From Acidimicrobiaceae bacterium (GTDB lineage Bacteria; Actinomycetota; Acidimicrobiia; Acidimicrobiales; Aldehydirespiratoraceae): a stretch of DNA of 43,638 bases. The stretch is from positions 1 through 43,638 of the forward strand of contig VYBO01000007.1 of the NCBI GenBank assembly GCA_009844405.1. The letters are read 5' to 3'. The translations under genes were made by a program, and so were the position numbers. Below are positions 17,088 through 25,405 of this stretch, piece by piece. The stretch's first letter is position 1. Each line of letters starts with the position of its first letter. The notes beneath the pieces were generated by a model, which did not search any database, was not told the origin of the DNA, and was given only the letters and a program-made list of their open reading frames with translations.

Positions 17088-17804
17088 GTGGCTCTGCCTG
17101 GTGGAACCTCTGACCGTGTGCTGCTCGTAGAGGGGCCGGATGACGAGCACGTCGTCGTGCATCTGCTCGCGCAATCCGGTTTGGTGTGCAACTTTGACAT
17201 CGAGCAGAAGGCTGGATTCCCTGAACTCTCCAAGAGCATTCCCGTCGAGTTGGCCGTGCCGGACCGGTCGGTTCTGGGAGTGGTAGTAGACGCTAACGAC
17301 AACCCCGCTGGTCGTTGGCAGGCCGTTCGTGACCGCTGCAAACGCCGGGGCATCACGTTGCCGAGCGAACCCGGCCCCGGAGGAGTCGTGGTTGAAGGTC
17401 GCCCCCGCGTCGGTGTGTGGCTCATGCCAGACAATCAGAATCCCGGACAGCTTGAAGATCTTGTAGCAGCCATGATCCCTGCGGAGGATGTCGTCTGGCG
17501 CCTCGCCCAGGAGTTCGTCGACCGCATCCCTGAGCCCGAGCGGCCCAAGCCGGCCATTAAGGCGCAGGTGCATGCCTGGCTCGCTGCACGGGCGGCGGCG
17601 CGTCGCATGGGCTCCGCAATCAGGACGGGGCACCTGGACGCTTCTTCGCCAGCGGCAACCAGCTTCATCAGATGGCTGCCCGCCTATCCGCGGGGCCTCC
17701 AAGGCCGAGTGATCCCGGCGCCCGCCTGGGTCACGGGCCTAGGAGGGCGGCAGGGACTACGGCTATGCCGTCGCTGCGGCGGTAGGCCTCGGGCCCGGTG
17801 GTGA
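17088..17804 (+). CDS. DUF3226 TOPRIM-like protein, partner of the ATPase
   Basis: TOPRIM-fold protein of the DUF3226 family and candidate nuclease. The conserved glutamate motif LLVEGPDDEHVV is at residues 12-23 and the acidic GVVVDANDNPAGRW near residue 66. The family block VGVWLMPDNQNPGQLEDL is near residue 108. The GTG at 17088 directly follows the ATPase stop. The family-like part ends near SSPAATSFIRWL (about residue 196). The last 40 residues run antisense into the end of the next gene and look like read-through. As in other ATPase-TOPRIM pairs, the TOPRIM protein is probably the effector; this is inference. Confidence 0.8.
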   Translation: MALPGGTSDRVLLVEGPDDEHVVVHLLAQSGLVCNFDIEQKAGFPELSKSIPVELAVPDRSVLGVVVDANDNPAGRWQAVRDRCKRRGITLPSEPGPGGVVVEGRPRVGVWLMPDNQNPGQLEDLVAAMIPAEDVVWRLAQEFVDRIPEPERPKPAIKAQVHAWLAARAAARRMGSAIRTGHLDASSPAATSFIRWLPAYPRGLQGRVIPAPAWVTGLGGRQGLRLCRRCGGRPRARW

Positions 17805-19014
17805 TCACGGCGGCATCCGCGAGTTGGTCTCCGATCTCTTGTTGCAGCCAGCGGAGATGCCGCACGTCGTGATCGCGGACGACTTGGGCGAGCTTTGCCT
17901 CGACGGCGACGACTCGCCCGTCGCGGGCGGTCACGACGAAGTCGACTTCGCGCGTGCCGCCCCACTGGCGCAGATGCCCGACCGATGCCTCCGAGAGTTG
18001 GGCGTAGACCCTCAGACTCAGCGCTGCCAAGGACTCGAACAGGGCGCCGAGCATGGTGCCGTCGCGCGGAATCGCAGGCCCGTTGGTCTTCCCTTCCAGG
18101 AGCATGCCGGCGTCGACTCGGAGAATCTGGGCGGCCAGGGCGGGATCGGCCAAGAAGTGCTTGGGCCCGGCGGTGAGTCTGGCGAGCGGGTTGCGGGTTG
18201 GCGCCCAGGCCGCGAGCGGGTCCACGACGTAGAGCCTCTCCAGCGTGTCCAGGTAGGGAGTGGTCGCTTTGCGGCTGGGCTTCTCGCCCTGGCCGCCGGT
18301 GGCGGCGTCCCTGATCTTCTCGAACGATGCCGTTGTCCCGCTGGCCGCCGCGTAGGCGGCCAGCCATCGGCGCAGGGCGCTGGGGTTGCGGATGTCGCGT
18401 CCCGACTCCGCGATGTCGCGCTCGACGATCCGGTCGATGTAGCCCCCGAGCGCGGCGCGACGCGCTCGCGGCGGCAGGCGGCGCGTCGCCGGGAAGCCGC
18501 TCTTGAGCACCTCCTCCACATAGTCGGCGAGGCGCGCCTCGGTGCGCCCGCCGACATCCGGTCTCTGCCCTCCCAGCAGCGCGCCGAGGCTGACCGTCGG
18601 AGCGGTCCACAGATCGTTGTCGCGCCTCTCCGCCAGTGCCAGCGGGCGCATCCTCAAGCCCACGATGCGGCCTGCGCCGCTGTGGGTGGGCAGGGACGCC
18701 GGCGGCGCCGAGCCCGCGAGGAGGAACCTCCCCGGTGACTGGTCGGCGTCGACGGCCCGGCGTACCAGGTCCCAAACGGCGGGCAGTCTCTGCCACTCGT
18801 CCACGGCCACCGGCGGCGGTGCCTCGACCACTCGCAGCGGGTCGGCGGACACAGTCTCGCGGACAGAGGCGTCGTCGAGGTCGAAGCGCGAGGCGGCCCG
18901 CCGCAGCAGAGTCGTGGTCTTGCCGACAGCCCGAGGACCCTCCAGGCAGATAGCGGGCAGCTCGGCGAGAGCGTCGAGTTCATCGTCGACGAGGCGCCGC
19001 CAGTAGCCAGTCAT
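17731..19014 (-). CDS. AAA_14/DUF4143 family ATPase
   Basis: Member of a widespread, poorly understood ATPase family. The N-terminal AAA_14 domain has CLEGPRAVGKTTTLLRRA (Walker A, near residues 23-40), VAVDEWQRLPAVWDLVRR (Walker B region) and LLAGSAPP (sensor). The C-terminal DUF4143 domain ends in a PD-(D/E)xK-like motif, REVDFVVTARDGRVVAVEAK. The 427-residue length is usual. It converges with the DUF3226 gene, overlapping its tail by 74 bases. Four 23-bp direct repeats lie just upstream of its start. These proteins are often scattered by transfer; the function is unknown. Confidence 0.85.
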   Translation of the reverse strand: MTGYWRRLVDDELDALAELPAICLEGPRAVGKTTTLLRRAASRFDLDDASVRETVSADPLRVVEAPPPVAVDEWQRLPAVWDLVRRAVDADQSPGRFLLAGSAPPASLPTHSGAGRIVGLRMRPLALAERRDNDLWTAPTVSLGALLGGQRPDVGGRTEARLADYVEEVLKSGFPATRRLPPRARRAALGGYIDRIVERDIAESGRDIRNPSALRRWLAAYAAASGTTASFEKIRDAATGGQGEKPSRKATTPYLDTLERLYVVDPLAAWAPTRNPLARLTAGPKHFLADPALAAQILRVDAGMLLEGKTNGPAIPRDGTMLGALFESLAALSLRVYAQLSEASVGHLRQWGGTREVDFVVTARDGRVVAVEAKLAQVVRDHDVRHLRWLQQEIGDQLADAAVITTGPEAYRRSDGIAVVPAALLGP

Positions 19015-19030
19015 CCCAGCCCCCGAGGCA

Positions 19031-19122
19031 GGGTACGATTCCTCACATCGCCAGGATACAATTTCTCATGTGAGTGGGCGGCAATCTCTCACATTTTCGG
19101 GGTACGACGAAGCCGGCGGCAG
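19031..19122 (-). promoter_or_regulatory. Array of four 23-bp direct repeats (iterons) upstream of the DUF4143 ATPase
   Basis: On the plus strand the units start at 19031, 19054, 19077 and 19100, exactly 23 bases apart. Their heads read GGGTACGATTCCTCAC, GGATACAATTTCTCAT, GGCGGCAATCTCTCAC and GGGTACGAC (the last is truncated). They fill the gap between the ATPase start (19014) and the end of pspA (19166). Evenly spaced direct repeats just upstream of a gene usually bind a regulator. Autoregulation by the ATPase is a guess. Confidence 0.6.
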
Positions 19123-19165
19123 ACACGGCGCGGGTCTCGATGCCGGCAGGATTGGTCGTCCGGCC

Positions 19166-19969
19166 TCAGTCCTCGGCGCTGGCAGGCTTTCCGGCTTCGT
19201 CCGATTCCACGACGGCGGCTTCGCCGATCTCGGCCCGGTCCGGTGCCGCGATGCCGAGCTGCTCCCGGATCTGGCTGAGCCGGGCCTTGGCCTCCTGATT
19301 GCGGGCCGCGGCCTCGATCTCCAGCATCCGGCCCTCGGTGCTGCCCTCCTCCACCAGTTCGGCCGCGCCTTTGGCCTTGGCGTAGCGGGCCTCGATCTTG
19401 TCCCGGACCTCGGCCAGGGTGGGCACATCCTCGCCCACGGCCTCCGACAGCGTGCTCATGGCCTCGTTCATCTGCTCCTGCATTCGGGCCTGATCGAGCT
19501 GCCCGAGGAGCTTCTGGCGCTCGCTGAGCTTCTCCTGGAGGCCCAGTGCATTCTGCGACACCGCCGCCTTGGCCTGGTCGGCAGCCGCGGACGTCTGGAA
19601 CAGGAGGCTCTTCAGGCTCTCGATCTCCTCCTCGAGGGTGATGAGCCTGCCGGCCAGCTGCTCGGCCGCATTCGTGTAGGACGATGTCTTGGCCTCATCG
19701 CCGGACTGGGCGGCCTCCTCGGCCATTATGATCGCCTGGCGGGCGTTGCGGTTGACCCTCTCCAGATCGGAGAGGGCCCGGTTGAGCCGGATCTCGGTCT
19801 GCTTGTGGTTGGCGATGACGTTGGCCGCCTGGTCTTTGAGCCGCCGATGCTGCTCGCGGGCCTCGGCGATGGCCTGCTCAAGCTGGATCTTGGGGTCGGC
19901 ACTCTCCTCGATCCGGCCGGCCAGCCGGGCGGTCAGGTACTTCCAGCGGCGCTTCAGGAGCTTCCACAT
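19166..19969 (-). CDS. pspA: PspA/IM30 family membrane-protection protein
   Basis: Peripheral membrane protein of the ESCRT-III-like PspA family that assembles on damaged membranes. The amphipathic N-terminus MWKLLKRRWKYLTARL is followed by long charged helices rich in Glu, Gln and Ala (residues 25-225) with the family-like DPKIQLEQAIAEAREQHRRL. The 267-residue length fits. The last 25 residues are acidic. It lies 23 bases downstream of murJ on the same strand, so the two are probably co-transcribed and linked through the envelope. Confidence 0.92.
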   Translation of the reverse strand: MWKLLKRRWKYLTARLAGRIEESADPKIQLEQAIAEAREQHRRLKDQAANVIANHKQTEIRLNRALSDLERVNRNARQAIIMAEEAAQSGDEAKTSSYTNAAEQLAGRLITLEEEIESLKSLLFQTSAAADQAKAAVSQNALGLQEKLSERQKLLGQLDQARMQEQMNEAMSTLSEAVGEDVPTLAEVRDKIEARYAKAKGAAELVEEGSTEGRMLEIEAAARNQEAKARLSQIREQLGIAAPDRAEIGEAAVVESDEAGKPASAED

Positions 19970-19992
19970 GGTTCAGACTCTAGCCCCACGCT

Positions 19993-21657
19993 CTAGTCCC
20001 GCGACGGCCACAGCGCCCTGCGCACGGGCTGGAGCAGCATGTGGGCCTCCGCGACACCGCGGCGGTAGGCGACCACCGTGTACACGCCCATGGCGAACGC
20101 GGCCGCTATGGGGGCCGACAGGAGCAGGGGCCAGCCGTCGATCAGGAGCTTGAGCGCGGCGGTCGCGGCGAAGGCCACCGCGGCGGCTGTCGTCGGAGCA
20201 CCGAGAGCCGAACGGACCGCCTCCTCGGTGCGGAGCCGCCGGGCGAGCAGGACGATCTCGGTCCACGCCGCCACGGCCGACCCCAGAGCCAGGCCTACTG
20301 CGCCCAACCGCACCACGTCGCCCAGCGCTCGCTCGGCCTCGGGCAATGCCCATGCCAGGCCGATGCCCTCGGCGGCGCTTAGCAGCCGGTCGCCGCTCAC
20401 CACGACGCGGTCGAGGGGGAACATCACGACCAGGCCGACGGCCGCGGCCACCGCCACGCGGACCGCGGCGATCCCGGCCGGGCCGGCAGTGTCGCCCCGG
20501 GCGTAGCAGACGTTCTGCAGCACCCGGCTCAGGCCGGTGGCCGGCAGACCGAGCGCGTAGGCCCCGACCACGAACCACACCAGCACGGTGTCGGCCTCCG
20601 AGAACACGCCGCCCTGGAACAGCAGGCCCACCACCAGGTCGCCGGCCGCGATGTACACGGCGGCGGCCAGCAGCATCCAGAAGGCGACCTTGCGCATGGC
20701 CGACCGGGAACGGGTGGCCAGCGCGACCGGGTCGTCGGCCTGTCGCGACATCTCCGGCAACTCCGCGGCGGCCACGCTCATGGCGAACAGGCTCACGGGA
20801 AGCATGTAGAGGATCTGGGCCCGGTACAGGGCGGCCATGGCGCCCGTGGCGAGCAGCGACGCCAGCATCAAGTCCACGTACGCGGACACCTGCACCACGC
20901 CGCGGCCCAGCACCGCGGGACCGAACCGGCGCCGGATCTCCCGCAGGCCGGGATGGCCCCGGATCCATCGCAGCCGCAGTCCCCGGGCCAGGCGCACGGT
21001 GAGCGGCAGTTGCACCAGCAACTGGGCCAGCCCCCCACCGGCCACGCCCCAGGCCAGGGCTCGGGCCACCCCGTCGAGGTCGAAGGCGAGGATCCAGGCC
21101 ACCACCAGCGCTCCGACCTGCACCGCGTTCCACAGAACCGGGGCCGCGTACGACACGAAGAAGCGCCGGTGGCTGTTGAGCACCCCGAGGCACCACGCCG
21201 ACAGCACGGCGAACCCTGTGCCCAGCGCGGTGATGCGGACCAGCGAGACGGCCAGATCGAGACGGTCGCCCGTCAGCCCCGGTGCCAGCACGAAGGTGAT
21301 GGGACGGGCCAGCGTGACGATCAGGGCGACCGACAGCCCCACGACGGCCATGAGCGCGGCGGCCACCGCCCCGGCCACCTGGCCGGGATCGGTGGGGCCG
21401 TCCTCGTCGCGGGCGCCCTCGTCGAGCAGCCGGCTGTACACCGGCACGAAACTGGCCGAGAGCACGCCCTCCCCGAGCAGGTTCTGGAGCATGTTCGGGA
21501 TGCGCATGGCCACTGCGAAGGCGTCGCCGGCCGCGGTGTTGCCCAGCAGCCGGGAGGCGACCGTCTCGCGCCCCAGGCCGGCCAGACGGCTGGCGGCGAT
21601 TCCCAGCGCCACCATCACCGAGCCCGAAGCCCGGCGAGGCCGTCTCGGTTCAGTCAC
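19993..21657 (-). CDS. murJ: Lipid II flippase MurJ
   Basis: MOP-superfamily membrane protein that flips lipid II across the membrane. The family start is visible: MVALGIAASRLAGLGRETVA then GDAFAVAMRIPNMLQNLLGE and GVLSASFVPVYSRLL. There are about 14 hydrophobic segments over 554 residues. It lacks the pseudokinase and extracellular domain of mycobacterial MviN. An insertion sequence ends 36 bases before the start codon and has probably displaced its promoter; the transposase is read in the same direction. Confidence 0.93.
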   Translation of the reverse strand: MTEPRRPRRASGSVMVALGIAASRLAGLGRETVASRLLGNTAAGDAFAVAMRIPNMLQNLLGEGVLSASFVPVYSRLLDEGARDEDGPTDPGQVAGAVAAALMAVVGLSVALIVTLARPITFVLAPGLTGDRLDLAVSLVRITALGTGFAVLSAWCLGVLNSHRRFFVSYAAPVLWNAVQVGALVVAWILAFDLDGVARALAWGVAGGGLAQLLVQLPLTVRLARGLRLRWIRGHPGLREIRRRFGPAVLGRGVVQVSAYVDLMLASLLATGAMAALYRAQILYMLPVSLFAMSVAAAELPEMSRQADDPVALATRSRSAMRKVAFWMLLAAAVYIAAGDLVVGLLFQGGVFSEADTVLVWFVVGAYALGLPATGLSRVLQNVCYARGDTAGPAGIAAVRVAVAAAVGLVVMFPLDRVVVSGDRLLSAAEGIGLAWALPEAERALGDVVRLGAVGLALGSAVAAWTEIVLLARRLRTEEAVRSALGAPTTAAAVAFAATAALKLLIDGWPLLLSAPIAAAFAMGVYTVVAYRRGVAEAHMLLQPVRRALWPSRD

Positions 21658-21692
21658 TGCGAATGGAGCCCATCACGAGTGGGGCGAGGCTA

Positions 21693-22940
21693 GTGGGCTG
21701 TCCACAAACCTTCGCGCGCGTGCTGGGTGGGGTTGGGTTCATGCTGCTTGTGTGGCGGGGAGGCCCCAGCGGCGGTCCCTCTCGGCTCTGACACGGGCGC
21801 GTTCGCGGCGTTGCGCGGCGAGCACGGCGGGGTCGCGGGCGTTGGCGTTTCGCCATCGCAGGTGGGCGTGCAGCCGGCGGGTCAGCGCGGTGTGGTTGCG
21901 GTGGTCGGAGTTGTTGAGCACGAACTCCCGCAGCGGCCCGAAGTGAGCCTCGATGGGGTTGGCCCATGAGCTGTAGGTCGGGGTGTAGCACAGCTCGACT
22001 CTGTTGTCGGAGGCCCAGTCGCGGATGGTTTGGTGCTTGTGGGCCGACAGGTTGTCCAAGATGACATAGATCGGCTCGCCGTCGTTGCGGTGGGCGCGGA
22101 TCGATTTGAGCGCGGCCAGCGTGTTGGCCGCGGACTTGTGTTGGCGGACGCGGCCCCACAGCGTGTCCTCGCCCACGGAGTAGCAGCCGTGGAACTGCCG
22201 CACCCCGTGAAGCTTGTTGTAGTTGGCCCGCTGCCGCTGGGGCCGGCTCTTGCGCGACCAGCCCGACCCGGCGACGGGGCGTATCTGGAGCGGTCCGAAC
22301 TCGTCGAACGCGAAACACCGCTGCGGATAGCGCTCGATCGCCTCCTCGATGCGGGCCAGCTTGGTCTCGCGCTCAGGATCGTTGGACTCCTTCCAGGTGC
22401 GGGTCCGCTGGAAGGTGATGTCGTGCGCATGCAGGATCCGGCGCAGCCGCTCAGCGCTGGCCCGGACCGGCCGCTCGGCGCCCTCGCGCAGGCACGCGGC
22501 CAGCTTGCGCAGGCTCCAACGCGTGAACGGCAGCCCCAGCGTCTCAGGACGCGTCGCCGCCGTCTCGACGATGAAGTTCTCGTCGTCAGCCGTGATCCGG
22601 CGGGGACGGCCACCCGCCCACTGAGGGTCCAGCGACGCCATCCCCAACTCGTTGAAACGGTGGATCATCTCACGCACCCGATCCTGCGAAGCCGACGCCA
22701 GCCGCGCGATCGCCGGCACCGTGTTGCCGCCAGCGGACGCCAGCACCACCAGCGCCCGGCGCCAACGCACGACCGACCCGTCTGAACTGCCGCTGCCCCG
22801 ACGAACGATCCGCTGAAGCTCACGGCCCCCCCGATCCGTCAAACGACGAACCCGCAATGGTTTGGACACCCCCCAATTCCAGCACCCACAACCCCCCATG
22901 ACATGGACGCCACCCCGACGAACGTTTGTGGACAGCCCAC
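21693..22940 (-). mobile_element. IS630-type insertion sequence
   Basis: A 1248-bp element with 22-bp terminal inverted repeats: GTGGGCTGTCCACAAACCTT... at 21693-21714 and its complement at 22919-22940, with one mismatch. TA flanks both ends (21691-21692 and 22941-22942), the target duplication typical of IS630/Tc1-mariner. One transposase gene fills it. Near-identical ends and an intact gene suggest recent activity. It sits directly upstream of murJ. Confidence 0.93.
21739..22899 (-). CDS. IS630 family transposase
   Basis: DDE transposase. The N-terminal helix-turn-helix part includes ALVVLASAGGNTVPAIAR and SQDRVREMIHRFNELG. The catalytic DDE core includes CFAFDEFGPLQI, VILDNLSAHKHQ and SSWANPIEAHFGPLREF, carrying the Asp, Asp and Glu positions. 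The ATG at 22899 lies just inside the right inverted repeat; the frame continues upstream outside the element but cannot belong to it. About 386 residues, full length, no internal stop. Confidence 0.92.
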   Translation of the reverse strand: MGGCGCWNWGVSKPLRVRRLTDRGGRELQRIVRRGSGSSDGSVVRWRRALVVLASAGGNTVPAIARLASASQDRVREMIHRFNELGMASLDPQWAGGRPRRITADDENFIVETAATRPETLGLPFTRWSLRKLAACLREGAERPVRASAERLRRILHAHDITFQRTRTWKESNDPERETKLARIEEAIERYPQRCFAFDEFGPLQIRPVAGSGWSRKSRPQRQRANYNKLHGVRQFHGCYSVGEDTLWGRVRQHKSAANTLAALKSIRAHRNDGEPIYVILDNLSAHKHQTIRDWASDNRVELCYTPTYSSWANPIEAHFGPLREFVLNNSDHRNHTALTRRLHAHLRWRNANARDPAVLAAQRRERARVRAERDRRWGLPATQAA

Positions 22941-23032
22941 TAGCCGCGTCGTTGCTTGTTCTCGGTCGCGGGACGGGCGTCGGTGGATTCTGATTGCCCG
23001 GACGCCGGGTTGTGTGCAAGAATCTGTTGCGT

Positions 23033-24052
23033 GTGAGCCCGGATCCGCCGGACCTAGGCACCGCCTCGGTGGACGGGTCGATTGTCCGACGAGGGCTGCG
23101 CTGGTGTTCGCTGGCGCTGGCCGGGCTCGGATTGGTAGCGGGGCCCTCTCATGTCGGCGCTTCACCGCCGGATCGGCTGCCCGGCAGCGGCGAGTTGGTG
23201 GCGATGGCGCCGTCCTGCCGTCGGGTCTGACCTATGAGGTGTCGTCGTCTCTTTGTGCGGGAGTGGTGAGCGTGGACGCCTTGCGCAAGTGTGCGCCGTC
23301 CACTCCGCAGGTGACCGTGACGACTCGCGGAGGCAGATGCGTCGTGTCGTCGGTTTCGGTGGAGGATCCGGTCCTGGGCTGCTACGACACGGTGGACGAT
23401 CCGTCGGCGTGGACGCTCGACGCCGGGGCCGGCGAGTGCGTCGCGACCGTCGTCGAGGACTACCAGGTGAGGGTCGGCGAGCGCCGTGTTCCGCCGTTGA
23501 CGGAGCGTGTTCGGGTGGCGCCGTTCACCGAGCGGGTGCGGGTGCCTCCTCGCACGGAGCGTGTCCTGGTGACGGAGCGTGTTCGGGTGGCGCCGTTCAC
23601 CGAGCGGGTGCGGGTCGCGCCGTACCGGGAGCGTGTTCGGGTGGCGCCGTACACCGCGAGGGGCATTGAGGACACGACTGGTCCACCGGAGGAGCAGACC
23701 CCGGGTTTGGAGGATGAGCCGGTGGAGCAGTCCGATAAGGGTTCGGGGCAGGCAGGTCCCGGTAACGGCGGCACACCGGGAACGGACATTGACGATGCCG
23801 ATACTGGCGACGGTTCGGGGCAGGCAGGTCCCGGTGACGGCGGCACACCCGGGAACGGACGAGGGCGATGTTGGCGAGGATTCCGGCAGTGGCGACGTAG
23901 GCACAGGCGATACCGGGGAACTCGGCGAGACGCACGATGGTGAAGGCGGGGTTGACAGTTCCGATGCGGACGATTCGTCGGACGCGGAGTCACCCGACAA
24001 CGAGGCTGGCTCACCGGATGCGGGCGGCGCACCGTCTGACCGGCTTCGGTAG
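23033..24052 (+). pseudogene. Frameshifted repeat-rich secreted protein
   Basis: Three frames join into one plausible secreted protein. A GTG at 23033 begins a product with a signal peptide (WCSLALAGLGLVAG). Near 23210-23225 coding moves to another frame, with SSLCAGVVSVDALRKCAP and more cysteines, then eight- to ten-residue repeats of the type ERVRVAPFT (23497-23666). A final move near 23848 enters an acidic Ser/Asp/Gly tail ending at 24052. The last shift is explained directly: a 48-base unit at 23740-23787 recurs at 23812-23860 with one extra C (CCC for CC). No family is recognised. It could be a surface or wall protein, now inactive or misassembled. Confidence 0.5.
23740..23860. repeat. 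48/49-bp direct repeat, 72-bp period
   Basis: Copies at 23740-23787 and 23812-23860 share GGTTCGGGGCAGGCAGG and the following GGCACACC(C)GGGAACGGAC. The second copy has one extra C at 23848-23850, which changes the frame. Confidence 0.85.
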
Positions 24053-24055
24053 CCT
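24050..24055 (+). promoter_or_regulatory. Candidate -10 box for leaderless proA
   Basis: TAGCCT, six bases before the ATG at 24062, matches the obgE arrangement exactly. Confidence 0.4.
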
Positions 24056-24061
24056 GAGGTG

Positions 24062-25384
24062 ATGACCAGCGTCGCAGCCAACGTGACACCGGCCGCCGCG
24101 CCCGTCGAAGCCGCCGCCTTGCCGGCTGGCGGTGCCCGCACCCACGCCATTTCGGTGGCCGAGCTGGCCGCCCGGGCCAAGGCCGCCTCCAGGGCGATGG
24201 CTGCGGCATCCACTGCGGTCAAGGACGCCGCCCTGCATGGGGCGGCCGACCTGCTGGTGGCCCGAGCCGAGGTGATCTGCGCGGCCAACGCCATCGACGT
24301 CGAGCGGGCCATCGCCGGCGGCACGCCGGCTCCGCTCGTCGACCGCCTCCGGCTGTCGACCGCCCGGATCGACGCCATGGCCGGCGGGCTCCGGCAGATA
24401 GCGGCCCGGCCCGATCCGGTGGGCGAGGTGGCCGACGGCTGGGTGAGGCCCAACGGGCTGCGCATCGAGAGGTTGCGGGTTCCCCTGGGCGTGGTTGCCA
24501 TCATCTACGAGAGCCGTCCCAACGTCACCTCGGACGCGGCCGGACTCTGCCTCAAGTCGGGCAACGCCGCCTTCCTGCGGGGGTCGTCGTCGGCCATCCA
24601 GTCCAACCTGGCCATCGCGGCCGCCATCCGCGAGGCCATCTCGTCGGCCGGCCTGCCCGCCGACGCGCTCGTCCTGGTGGAGGACGCCTCAAGAGCCGCG
24701 GCGGTGGAATTCATGCAGCAGAACGACTACGTCGACTGCCTGATCCCCCGGGGCGGGCCGTCGCTCCTGGAGTCGGTGATCGAGCACGCCACCGTGCCCG
24801 TGGTCATCGACGGGGCGGGCAACTGCCACGCCTACGTGGACGCCTCAGCCGACCTCGACGCAGCCTTGAACATCATCGTCAACGGCAAGACCCAGCGACC
24901 CGGGGTGTGCAACGCCCTGGAATCTCTGGTGGTCCACTCCGCAGTGGCGGCCGAGTTCCTGCCCCGGGCTGCGGCCGCGCTGGCCGGCGTCGAGCTGCTC
25001 GGTGACGAGCGGGCCCGCCGGGCCGTGCCGGCGATGGGGGAGGCGACCGCCGCGGACCACGCCACCGAGTTCCTCGACCTGAAGATGTCGGTGAGGGTGG
25101 TGGACACTCTCGACGAGGCCATCGCCCATGTGAACGACAACGGGTCGGGCCACTCCGAGACCATCATCACCTCTGATCTCGCCGCGGCCGACCGGTTCAC
25201 CCAGCAGGTCGACGCCGCCGCCGTGCTCGTCAACGCCTCCACCCGGTTCGTCGACGGCGAGGAGTTCGGGTTCGGGGCCGAGATCGGCATAAGCACCCAG
25301 AAGCTCCACGCTCGCGGGCCGATGGGGCTCGACCAGCTCACCACCCTCAAGTTCGTCGTGCGCGGCGAGGGCCACGTCCGCTGA
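24062..25384 (+). CDS. proA: Gamma-glutamyl phosphate reductase
   Basis: Second enzyme of proline synthesis; reduces gamma-glutamyl phosphate to the semialdehyde with NADPH. Family sequence is clear: VPLGVVAIIYESRPNVTSDA, NAAFLRGSSSAIQSN, and the catalytic cysteine in GKTQRPGVCNALE near residue 280. The end NASTRFVDGEEFGFGAEIG is typical. The ATG at 24062 is preferred over the GTG three bases earlier because of the TAGCCT spacing. The first 30 residues are an Ala/Pro-rich extension. It is separated from proB by 8 kb. Confidence 0.95.
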   Translation: MTSVAANVTPAAAPVEAAALPAGGARTHAISVAELAARAKAASRAMAAASTAVKDAALHGAADLLVARAEVICAANAIDVERAIAGGTPAPLVDRLRLSTARIDAMAGGLRQIAARPDPVGEVADGWVRPNGLRIERLRVPLGVVAIIYESRPNVTSDAAGLCLKSGNAAFLRGSSSAIQSNLAIAAAIREAISSAGLPADALVLVEDASRAAAVEFMQQNDYVDCLIPRGGPSLLESVIEHATVPVVIDGAGNCHAYVDASADLDAALNIIVNGKTQRPGVCNALESLVVHSAVAAEFLPRAAAALAGVELLGDERARRAVPAMGEATAADHATEFLDLKMSVRVVDTLDEAIAHVNDNGSGHSETIITSDLAAADRFTQQVDAAAVLVNASTRFVDGEEFGFGAEIGISTQKLHARGPMGLDQLTTLKFVVRGEGHVR

Positions 25385-25405
25385 TTGACAAGTCTGGTTG
25401 CTGCT

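Noticed and set aside
19973..21196. A 407-codon minus-strand frame within murJ
   Set aside because: Arg/Gly/Pro-rich frame-shifted shadow of murJ; murJ has all membrane segments and family motifs.
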